This document shows, one piece after another, positions 34,942 through 44,392 of a DNA stretch of 64,000 bases. Source of the stretch: Roseovarius sp. (GTDB lineage: Bacteria > Pseudomonadota > Alphaproteobacteria > Rhodobacterales > Rhodobacteraceae); the NCBI GenBank assembly GCA_021775255.1, contig JAJFIA010000011.1, positions 1 through 64,000 on the forward strand, read 5' to 3'. The position numbers and the translations under genes were made by a program. Numbering within the stretch: position 1 is the stretch's first letter; each line of letters starts with the position of its first letter. The notes below the pieces were generated by a model. That model had not been told where the DNA came from. It searched no databases and saw only the letters and a program-made list of their open reading frames with translations.

Positions 34942-37900
34942 GTTTCACCGAAGAACTTGTCGAGAAAGCGATCCTGTCCACATTTGAGGAGTTGGGTTGG
35001 GCCTTTGCCGATCCCAACGTCATTGGGCCGGATGGCAGCGATAAGGCCCGCACGGCCTATTCGGACGTCGTTTTGGAAGGGCGGTTAAGCTCGGCGGTGC
35101 AGCGGATCAATCCTGACTTGCCACCCGACGCCATCGAAGACGCGCTGAAGAAAGTATTTGCGGTGGAAACCCCGTCGCTGATCGAGGAAAACCGCCGCAT
35201 TCACGCGCTGATTGTGCGCGGGGTCGATGTGGAATACAAACGCCCTGACGGGTCGATCAAAGGCGACAAGGTCTGGCTGATCGATTTTGCCTCGCCCAGC
35301 GCCAATGATTTTATGGTCACCAACCAGTTTACCGTTGTTGAGGCAGGCCACAACCGCCGCCCCGATATTGTTGGCTTTGTGAACGGCCTGCCGCTGGCGG
35401 TGCTGGAGTTGAAGAACGCCGCCAATGAAACCGCAACGGTGGATGCGGCGTTCGCGCAACTGCAAACCTACAAACAGGAAATCCCCAGCCTGTTTCGCAC
35501 CAACGCAGTTCTGGTTGCCTCGGATGGCATGTATGGCCGCATCGGCAGCCTGACCGCGCAGCGCGACAGGTTCATGCCTTGGCGATCAGTAACGGGGACA
35601 CAGGATGATTTCACCCCCGAAGGCCCGCTGGAAACCGATACGCTGATCCGTGGCGTTTTTGATCAGGCGCGGTTTTTGCAGTTGTTGCGTGATTTTACGG
35701 TTTACGGGGACAAAGGCGAAGGCCCGTTCAAGATCGTCGCCGGATACCACCAGTTTCACGGCGCACGCAAAGCGCTTGCCAGTTCGGTGAATGCGGTTGC
35801 CGAAAAAGGCGACCGCAAAGTTGGAGTAATCTGGCACACGCAAGGATCGGGTAAAAGCTTCCTGATGGCGTTTTATGCGGGGTTGCTGGTGCGTTCGGAG
35901 GCGATGGCAAACCCGACGGTTCTGGTTTTGACAGATCGCAACGATCTGGACGACCAGCTGTTTGCGACATTTTCCATGTGCAAAGATTTGCTGCGCCAAA
36001 CCCCTGAACAGATCGAAAGCCGCGATGATTTGCGCGAGAAGCTGGATCGGACGTCGGGCGGGGTTCTATTCTCGACCTTGCAGAAATTCTCCACCGAAAA
36101 AGGCGAAGAAGATTTTCCGGTTCTGTCGGATCGGCGCAATATTATCATCATGGCGGACGAAGCGCACCGCAGCCAATACGGATTTGATGCAAAGCTGGAA
36201 CAGGGAACCGGCATTCGCAAATACGGGTATGCGCATTATGTGCGACAAGCCTTTCCAAACGCATCCTTTGCCGGTTTCACCGGAACCCCGATTGAAGCCG
36301 TTGATGTAAGCACCCGCGCCGTGTTTGGTGACTACGTCGATATCTATGACATTAGCCGCGCGGTTGAGGACAAGGCAACTGTGCCTATCTACTACGAAAG
36401 CCGGTTAGCGCGTGTAGAGCTTGAGCACGACAAATTACCCCAAATCGACGCTGCGGTTGATGAGTTGTTCGACGATGAAAGCCTGTCAGAGCAAGAGCGC
36501 GCCAAGGCCAACTGGACAACGGTTGAACGGCTGGTCGGGGCAAAACCGAGGCTTGAAATTGTCGCGCAAGATATCGTTCAACATTTTCAAGCCCGACTTG
36601 AGGCGATGGACGGCAAAGCGATGGCCGTTTGTATGAGCAGGCGCATCTGTGTTGAACTTTACAATGAGATTGTTGCGCTTAGGCCGGAATGGCATTCTGA
36701 CTCGGATTTAGAGGGCCAGATCAAAGTTGTAATGACAGGCAGCGCGTCCGATCCCGTCGAATGGCAACAGCACATTGGCAACAAAGCGCGGCGGGATGTG
36801 TTGGGCAAGCGGGCGCGGGACGCAAACGACCCGCTCAAGCTTGTTCTGGTTCGGGACATGTGGCTAACGGGGTTCGATGCGCCGAGTATGCACACGATGT
36901 ACATCGACAAACCGATGCGTGGTCATGGGTTGATGCAGGCCATTGCGCGGGTAAACCGGGTGTTCAAAGACAAACCGGGCGGGCTGGTCGTCGACTATAT
37001 TGGGATCGGACAGAACCTAAAGAAAGCCCTTCAAAGCTATACGGCATCGGATCAGTCAAAGACGGGCGTGAGCGAGGAAGACGCTGTTGCAGCCCTTCAG
37101 GAGTTCTTTGAGCAGGCACAAGCGTTTTTTGATGGTCACGACTACACCAACGGTGTGGTTGGTACGCCAGCAGAGCGATTGAAGGCCTTGGCGCTCGCAG
37201 CAGATTTTACATTGAAAAAGCAAAAGGATGCTGCCGACGCCATCGCAGATGAAAAGGGCAAGAAACAAGCGTTGAACGAATTTCAGTCAATTGTTCAAAG
37301 TCTCGGTCAAGCCTTTGCGCTGGCCGCTGCAAGTGATTATGCGCAGGAAATCAAAGATGAAGTTGGTTTCTTTCAAGCAATCAAAGCAGTCATTTCAAAG
37401 TCCAGCCCGACCAAATCGAAGAGCCAAGCAGAGCGTGAGTTTGCTGTTTCTCAGTTGATTTCAGAAGCTATTGCCAGCGCGGACATTATCGACGTCTTGG
37501 CGGCAGCTGGTATGAAAAGACCCGAAATTTCAGTTTTGGACGATAGGTTTCTCGCTGAAGTCCAAAACATGGAGCAAAAGAACCTAGCCCTCGAAGCGTT
37601 GAGGCGATTGCTGGCTGGCGAGATACGGTCACGGTCCAGTCAAAACGTAGTTGAGGCTAAAGCGTTTTCAAAGCGTCTTGAAGACGCAGTCGCACGGTAT
37701 CACTCAAACGCAATTACCAGTTTAGAGATGATTCAAGAACTCATTAATCTGTCGAAGGACTTAAAGGCGTCAATTGAACGGGGGGATGAACTTGGCCTCA
37801 ATGTTGATGAACTAGCGTTTTACGATGCGTTGTCTGAAAACGAGAGTGCCGTAGAAGTGATGGGCAACGAACAACTACGCGTCATCGCAAACGAACTGGT

Positions 37901-38078
37901 CGAGCAGTTGCAACAAAACGCGACTGTTGACTGGCACAAGAAAGAAAGCGCTCGTGCAAAACTTCGTATCCTTGTTCGACGCATACTGAAGAAATATGGG
38001 TATCCACCGGACTTGGCTCCTTCGGCTATCAACCTTGTCATAGCGCAAGCCGAGTCCCGCCTTCGTTGGGAAAACTAA
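34938..38078 (+). CDS. hsdR: Type I restriction endonuclease subunit HsdR
   Basis: 1046 residues. The N-terminal PD-(D/E)xK nuclease has D143 (RRPDIVGF) and E157/K159 (AVLELKN). The SF2 translocase follows: Walker A TQGSGKS at 301-307, DEAH at 407-410, GFTGTPIE as motif III and the helicase C-terminal block [12 protein letters not shown]. All key residues are present, so the nuclease is probably active. A GAAGGTG ribosome site precedes ATG 34938. The C-terminal third is helical, for assembly on HsdM/HsdS. Last gene of the island before attR. Confidence 0.95.
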   Translation: MSFTEELVEKAILSTFEELGWAFADPNVIGPDGSDKARTAYSDVVLEGRLSSAVQRINPDLPPDAIEDALKKVFAVETPSLIEENRRIHALIVRGVDVEYKRPDGSIKGDKVWLIDFASPSANDFMVTNQFTVVEAGHNRRPDIVGFVNGLPLAVLELKNAANETATVDAAFAQLQTYKQEIPSLFRTNAVLVASDGMYGRIGSLTAQRDRFMPWRSVTGTQDDFTPEGPLETDTLIRGVFDQARFLQLLRDFTVYGDKGEGPFKIVAGYHQFHGARKALASSVNAVAEKGDRKVGVIWHTQGSGKSFLMAFYAGLLVRSEAMANPTVLVLTDRNDLDDQLFATFSMCKDLLRQTPEQIESRDDLREKLDRTSGGVLFSTLQKFSTEKGEEDFPVLSDRRNIIIMADEAHRSQYGFDAKLEQGTGIRKYGYAHYVRQAFPNASFAGFTGTPIEAVDVSTRAVFGDYVDIYDISRAVEDKATVPIYYESRLARVELEHDKLPQIDAAVDELFDDESLSEQERAKANWTTVERLVGAKPRLEIVAQDIVQHFQARLEAMDGKAMAVCMSRRICVELYNEIVALRPEWHSDSDLEGQIKVVMTGSASDPVEWQQHIGNKARRDVLGKRARDANDPLKLVLVRDMWLTGFDAPSMHTMYIDKPMRGHGLMQAIARVNRVFKDKPGGLVVDYIGIGQNLKKALQSYTASDQSKTGVSEEDAVAALQEFFEQAQAFFDGHDYTNGVVGTPAERLKALALAADFTLKKQKDAADAIADEKGKKQALNEFQSIVQSLGQAFALAAASDYAQEIKDEVGFFQAIKAVISKSSPTKSKSQAEREFAVSQLISEAIASADIIDVLAAAGMKRPEISVLDDRFLAEVQNMEQKNLALEALRRLLAGEIRSRSSQNVVEAKAFSKRLEDAVARYHSNAITSLEMIQELINLSKDLKASIERGDELGLNVDELAFYDALSENESAVEVMGNEQLRVIANELVEQLQQNATVDWHKKESARAKLRILVRRILKKYGYPPDLAPSAINLVIAQAESRLRWEN

Positions 38079-38123
38079 TAGATGGATCTAGTTCTAATGG
38101 GGGGCAATAGGGGGTCTTCGAAT

Positions 38124-38160
38124 AATTACACCATTAACATGTTGTTTTAATGGTGTAATT
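38124..38160. terminator. Perfect 14-bp inverted repeat between hsdR and tRNA-Cys
   Basis: AATTACACCATTAA (38124-38137) and TTAATGGTGTAATT (38147-38160) with a 9-nt loop. It lies 45 bp after the hsdR stop and its right arm ends inside the attachment repeat, abutting the encoded CCA of tRNA-Cys. It may terminate both converging transcripts, replace the tRNA's lost downstream processing region, or be a recombination-accessory site. It belongs to the element, since it lies left of the crossover repeat. Confidence 0.7.
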
Positions 38161-38173
38161 GGAGGCGAGTACC
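38158..38173. repeat. Right attachment repeat (attR) within tRNA-Cys
   Basis: ATTGGAGGCGAGTACC, identical to 24572-24587. It covers the CCA end, discriminator base and acceptor-strand 3' half of tRNA-Cys, so the gene remains intact after integration. Confidence 0.88.
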
Positions 38174-38233
38174 GGAATCGAACCGGTGTACACGGATTTG
38201 CAATCCGCTGCGTCACCACTCCGCCAACTCGCC
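38160..38233 (-). tRNA. tRNA-Cys (GCA)
   Basis: 74 nt including an encoded CCA. The acceptor stem GGCGAGT/ACTCGCC pairs fully, the anticodon arm is GCGGA-TTGCAAA-TCCGT with anticodon GCA, and the T arm is ACCGG-TTCGATT-CCGGT. The discriminator is U. Its 3' end served as the integration site of the island. Confidence 0.96.
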
Positions 38234-38508
38234 GTCCTGGGTGATGTAGCGCGCTTCTAGCGCTACCGGGTTCAACCTGCAAGAGGGTCTGTGGGTGTTA
38301 TGTCTGAAACTTGGTGAGGTTAGGCCAGAGACGATTCCGGCCTTTTACAGATGCTTTGCTGACCTGACTGCAAACGAATGGCAGCGGTTTGGGTGGGCTT
38401 TGGCAATCCGGTATCACGGAGGAATTTGGTGCACCTGACCAGAGGCCCGGTTTATCAGGCAAAGCTGATTTTGAGCGCCCTGTAACAGGCTGATTTCATG
38501 TGTGGATT
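38234..38508. other. 275-bp spacer between tRNA-Cys and tRNA-Leu
   Basis: No ORF with a ribosome site. GTAGCGC...GCGCTAC near 38241-38261 can form a 7-bp hairpin directly upstream of tRNA-Cys (its promoter side). The region presumably holds the tRNA-Cys promoter and the tRNA-Leu 3' trailer. Confidence 0.5.
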
Positions 38509-38594
38509 TGGTGCGGGCGGCGGGACTTGAACCCGCACGGCCATTCGGCCTCCAGATTTTAAGTCTGGTATGTCTACCATTCCATCACGCCCGC
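38509..38594 (-). tRNA. tRNA-Leu (UAA)
   Basis: 86 nt with long variable arm and encoded CCA. Acceptor stem GCGGGCG/CGCCCGC, anticodon arm CCAGA-CTTAAAA-TCTGG with anticodon UAA, variable arm GGCCG...CGGCC-like, T arm GCGGG-TTCAAGT-CCCGC. A class II tRNA, as expected for leucine. Confidence 0.95.
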
Positions 38595-38657
38595 ATTCGG
38601 CGTGATCACACCGAACGCGCGGACATTATCCGCAATGATCCGAATGATAAAGCCCGG

Positions 38658-39203
38658 TTATAGCTCTTCTTCATCTGCCTCAAGCGCGGGCAGCAAGGAG
38701 CGTTCCGTAAGCCATGGATTAAGCGCCAGCGCGGCGCGCAGTGAAAGCGCTGCTTCCGCCTTGCGGCCAAGGCCGGTGAGCGTCAGCGCCCGCCCGGAAA
38801 GTGCCGCGATATGACGCGGAGACAAGGCAATGGCGCGGTCCAGATCCGGCAGGGCCGCGCTGAAATCCTGGCGCAGAAAATTCACGAAAGCGCGCTGGTT
38901 ATAGCCCTCGGCATAGTCCGGGCAATAGGCCACCAGGGCATCCAGGGCCTTTTGTGCGCCCGCAAAATCATAGACCCGGCGGCGTTCCATGCCCTCATCC
39001 AGCAATTCCTGTGCATAGTCATCGGGCGCATCTGTCCAGATGGCCCAGAACTCGGGCGCGAGCTGCCGCGCGGCCCCTTCATCGGGGGCTGCTTGGGCCG
39101 CAGCAATCAACGCAGCGATGTCTTCGGTATGATCCGGCACAATGGGGCATTCCTGCGCCAAAGCAGGGGCCGCCATGAACAGGGCAAATATCGCGTGTTT
39201 CAT
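38658..39203 (-). CDS. Secreted tetratricopeptide-repeat protein
   Basis: 181 residues with a signal peptide (MKHAIFALFMAAPALAQ). Two to three TPR units occupy about residues 75-170, for example AEGYNQRAFVNFLRQDFSAA, LPDLDRAIALSPRHIAA and KAEAALSLRAALALNP, ending in an acidic tail (ADEEEL). Probably a periplasmic protein-binding scaffold. The partner is unknown; the next gene is an unrelated Lrp regulator. Confidence 0.8.
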   Translation of the reverse strand: MKHAIFALFMAAPALAQECPIVPDHTEDIAALIAAAQAAPDEGAARQLAPEFWAIWTDAPDDYAQELLDEGMERRRVYDFAGAQKALDALVAYCPDYAEGYNQRAFVNFLRQDFSAALPDLDRAIALSPRHIAALSGRALTLTGLGRKAEAALSLRAALALNPWLTERSLLPALEADEEEL

Positions 39204-39235
39204 GCCCCATTATAGGGGCAGTTTCACATCCGGGG

Positions 39236-39712
39236 TCAAATCACATCTGACAAAGCGTTTTCCTTCACCGCCTGCATCGCCACATAGGTCGAGGTATTGG
39301 CCACATGCGGCAGGGCGGATATTTTCTCGGCCAGGAATAGGCGGTAATCCATCATGTCGCGGGTGCGGATTTTCATCAGGTAATCGAAATTGCCGGCAAT
39401 CAGGTGCACCTGTTCGATCTCGGGTATCTTCGCCACCGCCGCGTTGAACGCCTGTAATGCCGCCTCGCGGGTATCACTCAGGCGCACCTCAACAAAGCTG
39501 ATATGGTTAAGCCCCAGACGGATGGGATCAAACAATGCCCGGTAGCCGGTGATCACACCTGCCTTCTCCAGCCGCCTCAGCCGTGCCTGTGTTGGGGATT
39601 TTGACAGGCCAATATCGCGCGCCAGATCGGTGATGCTGATCCGCCCGTCACTGGCCAGCCGCCTTAGAATCGCCTGATCGTGGCGATCAAGATCAATCTT
39701 GTCACTTTGCAT
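39236..39712 (-). CDS. putR: Lrp/AsnC-family regulator, likely activator of putA
   Basis: 158 residues from ATG 39712 (MQSDKIDLDRHDQAILRRLA), with GGAGAAA upstream; the open frame reaches 39772. The winged HTH (about 8-68, ISITDLARDIGLSKSPTQAR) precedes a RAM ligand domain (about 75-150, VRLSDTREAALQAF and LIAGNFDYLMKIRTRDM). It is divergent from putA across a 106-bp gap, the classic PutR arrangement in alphaproteobacteria, where proline is the co-inducer. PutA here lacks its own DNA-binding domain, which fits. Confidence 0.85.
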   Translation of the reverse strand: MQSDKIDLDRHDQAILRRLASDGRISITDLARDIGLSKSPTQARLRRLEKAGVITGYRALFDPIRLGLNHISFVEVRLSDTREAALQAFNAAVAKIPEIEQVHLIAGNFDYLMKIRTRDMMDYRLFLAEKISALPHVANTSTYVAMQAVKENALSDVI

Positions 39713-39818
39713 GAAATTTCTCCGTAATTCAGCCGTTTTCCCTGCAATCGGCCTGTATTCAGGAAATATCACTTATTATACTTTGGTATGTTGGGTCAAT
39801 TCACCTCATGAGGTTCCC
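39713..39818. promoter_or_regulatory. Divergent putR-putA control region
   Basis: 106 bp containing both promoters. An AT-rich central stretch (GGAAATATCACTTATTATAC, 39760-39779) looks like an Lrp-type binding and promoter region. No precise boxes are assigned. Confidence 0.55.
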
Positions 39819-42800
39819 ATGACAAAAGCCCCTGAATACCGCCACCTGATAGATACAGCCACCTATGCGGATGAGGCCAAAACCCTTGCCGCTTTGACAA
39901 AATCCGCCGGGTTAACAGGCGATGACCGGGTGCGTATCTGTGCCCGCGCGGCCGGTTTGGTGCGCGATATCCGCAGCCATTCAACGCCCGGGCTGATGGA
40001 GGTGTTTCTGGCGGAATATGGCCTTTCCACCGATGAGGGGATTGCGCTGATGTGTCTGGCCGAGGCGCTTCTCAGAGTGCCCGATGCCGATACCATTGAC
40101 GCCCTGATCGAGGACAAAATCGCCCCCTCTGACTGGGGCCGCCATCTGGGCCATTCCACCTCGTCACTGGTCAATGCCTCAACCTGGGCCTTGATGCTGA
40201 CCGGCAAGGTGCTGAAGGATGAGCAGCCCGGCCCGGTGGGGCATCTGCGCGGCGCCATCAGGCGGCTGGGTGAGCCGGTGATCCGCACCGCCGTGGCCCG
40301 CGCGATGAAGGAAATGGGGCGGCAGTTTGTGTTGGGGGAAAGCATCACTTCGGCGATGAAACGCGCCAGTGATATGGAGAAAAAGGGCTATTCCTATTCC
40401 TACGACATGCTGGGCGAGGCCGCCCGCACCGATGCCGATGCCACCCGCTATCATCTGGCCTATTCGCGGGCCATATCCGCCATTGCGCTGGCCTGTACCA
40501 AAAGGGATATCCGCGATAATCCGGGCATTTCCGTCAAACTTTCGGCGCTGCATCCGCGCTATGAGGTGGCGCAGCGCGATCAGGTGATGCAGGTTCTGGT
40601 GCCGCGCCTGCGCTCGCTTGCGCTTCTGGCCAAATCCGCCCGCATGGGCCTGAATATCGACGCGGAAGAGGCCGACCGCCTGGCGCTTTCCATGGATGTG
40701 ATCGAGGCGGTGCTGTCCGAGCCCGCGCTTGCTGGCTGGGATGGTTTTGGCGTGGTGGTGCAGGCTTACGGGCAGCGCGCCGGTCATGTGCTGGATTATC
40801 TTCATGATCTGGCGCAAAAACATGACCGCCGCCTGATGGTGCGGCTGGTGAAGGGCGCCTATTGGGATACCGAGATCAAACAGGCGCAAGTGGCAGGGAT
40901 GAGCGGCTTTCCGGTGTTCACCGCCAAGGCGGCCACCGATATTTCCTATATCTCGAACGCGCGCAAACTGCTGCGGATGACCGACAGGATTTACCCGCAA
41001 TTTGCCACCCATAACGCCCATACAGCGGCGGCCATTCTGGATATGGCCACCGATAAAACCACCTTTGAATTTCAGCGTCTGCACGGCATGGGCGAGGCGT
41101 TGCATGATATCATCCTGAAGGCCGAGGGCACCCGTTGCCGCATTTATGCGCCGGTAGGGGCGCATCGCGATCTGCTGGCCTATCTGGTGCGCCGCCTGCT
41201 GGAAAACGGTGCCAATTCCAGCTTTGTCAATCAGATTGTTGATCAGGATGTCCCCCCTGAAACCGTGGCCCGCGATCCCTTTGAGGCGATCAATGATCCC
41301 TTGCCCCACCTGCCCACCGGCCCGGAATTATTTACCCCTGAACGGCGCAATTCTCAGGGTTTTGATCTTGGCCATCAGCCTACTCTTGAGCTGATTGACA
41401 GCGCCAGAAATCCCTATTCCAGCCAACAATGGGCCGCAAAGCCGCTTTTGGCGGGCGAAGCCAAACCAAACAGCCCTCAGCCGGTGGATAATCCTGCCGA
41501 CCCAAGCGACAGCCCCGGTAATGTGGCCATTGCCAGCGTGCAAGACATTGAAACCGCGCTCAAAAATGCCGCCCTGTGGGAGGTGCCTGCGGCAGAACGC
41601 AAAGCTGTTCTCGATCAGATTGCCGATCTTTACGAGCAGAATTTCGGCGAGATATTTGCCGTTCTTGCCCGTGAGGCCGGCAAATCCATCCCCGATGCCG
41701 TGGCCGAGCTGCGCGAGGCGGTGGATTTTCTGCGCTATTATGCCGCCCACGCACCCCAAACGGCCCCGGTGGGCATTTTCACCTGCATCAGCCCGTGGAA
41801 TTTTCCCCTTGCCATCTTTACCGGGCAGATTGCTGCGGCCTTGGCTGCGGGCAACGCCGTGCTGTCCAAACCGGCGGAACAAACCCCCCTCACCGCGCAT
41901 CTGGCCATATCATTGATGCACAAGGCCGGTGTGCCGCGCGCCGCGTTGCAACTTTTGCCCGGCGCCGGAGATGTGGGCGCGGCCCTTACATCCGACGCCC
42001 GTGTAAACGGCGTCTGCTTCACCGGCTCCACCGCAACGGCGATGAAAATTCGCGCGGCTATGGCGGAAAATCTGGCCCCTGGTGCTCCGTTCATCGCCGA
42101 AACCGGCGGGCTTAATGCGATGATCGTTGATAGCACCGCCTTGCCGGAACAGGCGGTTCAGGCGATCGTTGAAAGCGCGTTTCAATCGGCCGGGCAGCGC
42201 TGTTCGGCGCTGCGCTGCCTTTATGTGCAGGAAGACATCGCCAAAGGCTTCACCGAAATGCTGACCGGGGCCATGGATGCGCTTTGCGTGGGTCAGCCCT
42301 GGCAGCTTGCCACTGATTGCGGCCCGGTGATTGATCAGGCCGCCCATAAAACCATCGCCGATCACATCGCCACCGCCCGCGCCGAGGGCCGTCTGATACA
42401 CGCGCTAAAAACCCCGGATACCGGCACATTCATTGCCCCCAGCCTGATCAGGGTGAGCGGGATTGCCGATATGACGCGGGAAATATTCGGCCCCGTCCTG
42501 CATATGGCCACCTTCAAATCGGGTGAGCTGGATCAGGTGATCAAGGCGATCAATGATACCGGCTATGGCCTGACCTTCGGCCTGATGACCCGGATTGACG
42601 ACCGGGTGCAATACGTGACCGAGCGCATGAACAGCGGCAATATTTACGTCAACCGCAACCAGATTGGCGCGGTTGTGGGCAGCCAGCCCTTTGGCGGCGA
42701 AGGGCTTTCCGGCACCGGCCCCAAGGCGGGCGGGCCGCATTACCTCAAGCGTTTCACAGCCGCGCCCGCCCCGATCAGCGGCCAGAGCTGGCCGGATGAG

Positions 42801-43250
42801 ATGCCCCTGACAGAGCTGCAAAACGCCTTGGATGCAGCCAATTCCGGCAGGCCGCCACCCCCTCAGGCGCTTGTCCTGCCCGGCCCGACCGGCGAATCAA
42901 ACCGCCTCACGGCACAGCCACGCGCGGCGGCTTTATGCCTTGGCCCCGGTGCCGAGGCGGCAAAAGCTCAGGCCGGGGCGATTACGGATTTGGGTGGCGT
43001 CGCGGTGCAGGCTACGGGCCACATCCCGGCGCAGGTTCTGCAATCGCTCACAGGCTTCTCGGGCGCGCTTTTTTGGGGGGATGAGACAGCGGCCCGTATC
43101 TATGTCAGGGCGCTTTCGCATCGCCAAGGCCCGATCCTGCCGCTGATCACAGGCCTGCCCGATGCGGGCCATGTGCTGCACGAGCGCCATGTCTGCGTTG
43201 ATACCACCGCAGCAGGCGGCAATGCAGCGCTTTTGGGGGGTGTCTCTTGA
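39819..43250 (+). CDS. putA: Bifunctional proline dehydrogenase / L-glutamate-gamma-semialdehyde dehydrogenase PutA
   Basis: 1143 residues from ATG 39819 (MTKAPEYRHLIDTATYADEA). Oxidises proline to glutamate in two steps. The FAD-binding PRODH barrel (about 130-450) has SVKLSALHPRYE, RLVKGAYWDTEIK and FATHNAH. The aldehyde dehydrogenase domain (about 540-1000) has SPWNFPLAIFTGQ, E761 (AETGGLNAM) and catalytic C795 (GQRCSALR). A C-terminal ALDH-like extension of about 120 residues follows. There is no N-terminal ribbon-helix-helix, so this is a non-regulatory PutA controlled by the divergent Lrp protein. Confidence 0.95.
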   Translation: MTKAPEYRHLIDTATYADEAKTLAALTKSAGLTGDDRVRICARAAGLVRDIRSHSTPGLMEVFLAEYGLSTDEGIALMCLAEALLRVPDADTIDALIEDKIAPSDWGRHLGHSTSSLVNASTWALMLTGKVLKDEQPGPVGHLRGAIRRLGEPVIRTAVARAMKEMGRQFVLGESITSAMKRASDMEKKGYSYSYDMLGEAARTDADATRYHLAYSRAISAIALACTKRDIRDNPGISVKLSALHPRYEVAQRDQVMQVLVPRLRSLALLAKSARMGLNIDAEEADRLALSMDVIEAVLSEPALAGWDGFGVVVQAYGQRAGHVLDYLHDLAQKHDRRLMVRLVKGAYWDTEIKQAQVAGMSGFPVFTAKAATDISYISNARKLLRMTDRIYPQFATHNAHTAAAILDMATDKTTFEFQRLHGMGEALHDIILKAEGTRCRIYAPVGAHRDLLAYLVRRLLENGANSSFVNQIVDQDVPPETVARDPFEAINDPLPHLPTGPELFTPERRNSQGFDLGHQPTLELIDSARNPYSSQQWAAKPLLAGEAKPNSPQPVDNPADPSDSPGNVAIASVQDIETALKNAALWEVPAAERKAVLDQIADLYEQNFGEIFAVLAREAGKSIPDAVAELREAVDFLRYYAAHAPQTAPVGIFTCISPWNFPLAIFTGQIAAALAAGNAVLSKPAEQTPLTAHLAISLMHKAGVPRAALQLLPGAGDVGAALTSDARVNGVCFTGSTATAMKIRAAMAENLAPGAPFIAETGGLNAMIVDSTALPEQAVQAIVESAFQSAGQRCSALRCLYVQEDIAKGFTEMLTGAMDALCVGQPWQLATDCGPVIDQAAHKTIADHIATARAEGRLIHALKTPDTGTFIAPSLIRVSGIADMTREIFGPVLHMATFKSGELDQVIKAINDTGYGLTFGLMTRIDDRVQYVTERMNSGNIYVNRNQIGAVVGSQPFGGEGLSGTGPKAGGPHYLKRFTAAPAPISGQSWPDEMPLTELQNALDAANSGRPPPPQALVLPGPTGESNRLTAQPRAAALCLGPGAEAAKAQAGAITDLGGVAVQATGHIPAQVLQSLTGFSGALFWGDETAARIYVRALSHRQGPILPLITGLPDAGHVLHERHVCVDTTAAGGNAALLGGVS

Positions 43251-43281
43251 CGCCGACTGCCACACATATCAACCTGGCAGC

Positions 43282-44028
43282 ATGTTCCCGATCCGTGATC
43301 ATAACCCGTCCGAGCGCACGCCTTACGTAACTTACGCGCTGATCACCCTTAACGTGGTGGTTTTCCTCAGCTATTGGCCATTATTTTCCAATCCGCTGGC
43401 ACTGAACCGATTCTTTTATGAATGGGCGTTGATCCCGGGCCTGCTACAGATCAAGGGCGCGTATTACAGCCTTGTCACCATGATGTTTCTGCATGGCGGG
43501 CTTTTGCATCTGGCGGGTAACATGCTGTTTTTATGGATATTTGGCGACAATATCGAAGACAAGATGGGGCACATCCTGTTTCTGTTGTTCTATCTTGCCG
43601 CAGGCGTTCTGGCAGGTCTGGCACAGGTCATGGCGGCCCCCGGTTCAATGGTGCCCACCGTGGGGGCCTCAGGCGCCATTGCCGGTGTGATGGGGGGGTA
43701 TCTGCTGCTCTTTCCCAAAGCGCGGGTGGATGTCGTGCTGTTTTTCATAGTGTTTTACCGCATCATTGTGATCCCCGCCTGGATCATGCTGGCGCTTTGG
43801 TTTGGCCTGCAACTATTCAGCGGCATCGGCGCGGATCCCTTGAAGGGCGGCGTTGCCTACTGGGCTCATATGGGCGGGTTCATCGCCGGGCTGGCATTGA
43901 CATATCCGCTGTTTCTGCATCTTGGCGGGCGAAGGTTCTGGCAACAAACCCATGGCCATCCTTCGCATCCCGAGGCGCAATATAAATTCACCAAAAGCCG
44001 TATTCCGAAAGTGAGGCGCGACAAATGA
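43282..44028 (+). CDS. Rhomboid-family intramembrane serine protease
   Basis: 248 residues from ATG 43282 (MFPIRDHNPSERTPYVTYAL); the open frame starts inside putA. Six membrane helices; catalytic S130 in GASGAIAGV and H196 in AHMGGFIAG, with the family motifs FLHGGLLHLAGNMLFLWIFG and the L1-loop. It cleaves membrane proteins within the bilayer; substrates unknown. Its stop overlaps the next gene (ATGA). Confidence 0.9.
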   Translation: MFPIRDHNPSERTPYVTYALITLNVVVFLSYWPLFSNPLALNRFFYEWALIPGLLQIKGAYYSLVTMMFLHGGLLHLAGNMLFLWIFGDNIEDKMGHILFLLFYLAAGVLAGLAQVMAAPGSMVPTVGASGAIAGVMGGYLLLFPKARVDVVLFFIVFYRIIVIPAWIMLALWFGLQLFSGIGADPLKGGVAYWAHMGGFIAGLALTYPLFLHLGGRRFWQQTHGHPSHPEAQYKFTKSRIPKVRRDK

Positions 44029-44390
44029 CAGCATTGAAAGCCACCTGCCATTGCGGCGCAATAGAATTGCGTGTGCGGCTTAGTGACGGGCTGAATACTG
44101 CCCGGCGCTGCGATTGCAGCTTTTGCAGGCGGCGCGGGGCGATTGCCGTGAGCGCACCGCTGGACGGTCTTGAGGTGGTGAGGGGCGCGGACAAGCTTAC
44201 GCTGTATCAATGGGGCACGATGACGGCCAAACATTACTTTTGTTCAATCTGTGGCAATTACACCCATCACCAACGCCGTTCCAACCCCAATGAATATGGC
44301 GTGAATGCCGCGATGATCGAGGGTGTCAATCCGGCGGATCTGGGCAATGTACCCTGGGATGACGGGGTCAATCATCCCTCCGATCAATAG
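44025..44390 (+). CDS. GFA (CENP-V/glutathione-dependent formaldehyde-activating) family protein
   Basis: 121 residues with the zinc-binding pattern CHCGAIE near the start, CDCSFCRRRGA at about 28-38, and FCSICGNYTHH. These small zinc proteins include S-(hydroxymethyl)glutathione synthase, but most have no known substrate. Four-base overlap with the rhomboid gene suggests co-transcription. A second member of the family is at 58,344. Confidence 0.85.
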   Translation: MTALKATCHCGAIELRVRLSDGLNTARRCDCSFCRRRGAIAVSAPLDGLEVVRGADKLTLYQWGTMTAKHYFCSICGNYTHHQRRSNPNEYGVNAAMIEGVNPADLGNVPWDDGVNHPSDQ

Positions 44391-44392
44391 AG

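Larger units (their letters stand above)
24572..38173. mobile_element. Integrated element at tRNA-Cys: satellite-type island with type I RM cargo
   Basis: About 13.6 kb bounded by exact 16-bp direct repeats ATTGGAGGCGAGTACC at 24572-24587 and 38158-38173; the right copy is the 3' end of tRNA-Cys(GCA). Content: P4-type integrase, AlpA-like regulator, DUF2026-like protein, small ORF, primase-helicase, hsdM, hsdS, FRG gene, micro-ORF, hsdR. Base use is more AT-rich than the flanks. There are no structural phage, conjugation or plasmid-partition genes. The integrase is at the end opposite the intact tRNA, which is less common for tRNA islands. Confidence 0.88.

Noticed and set aside
38094-38282. 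A 62-codon minus-strand frame across tRNA-Cys
   Set aside because: It is a translation of the tRNA gene and its flanks.
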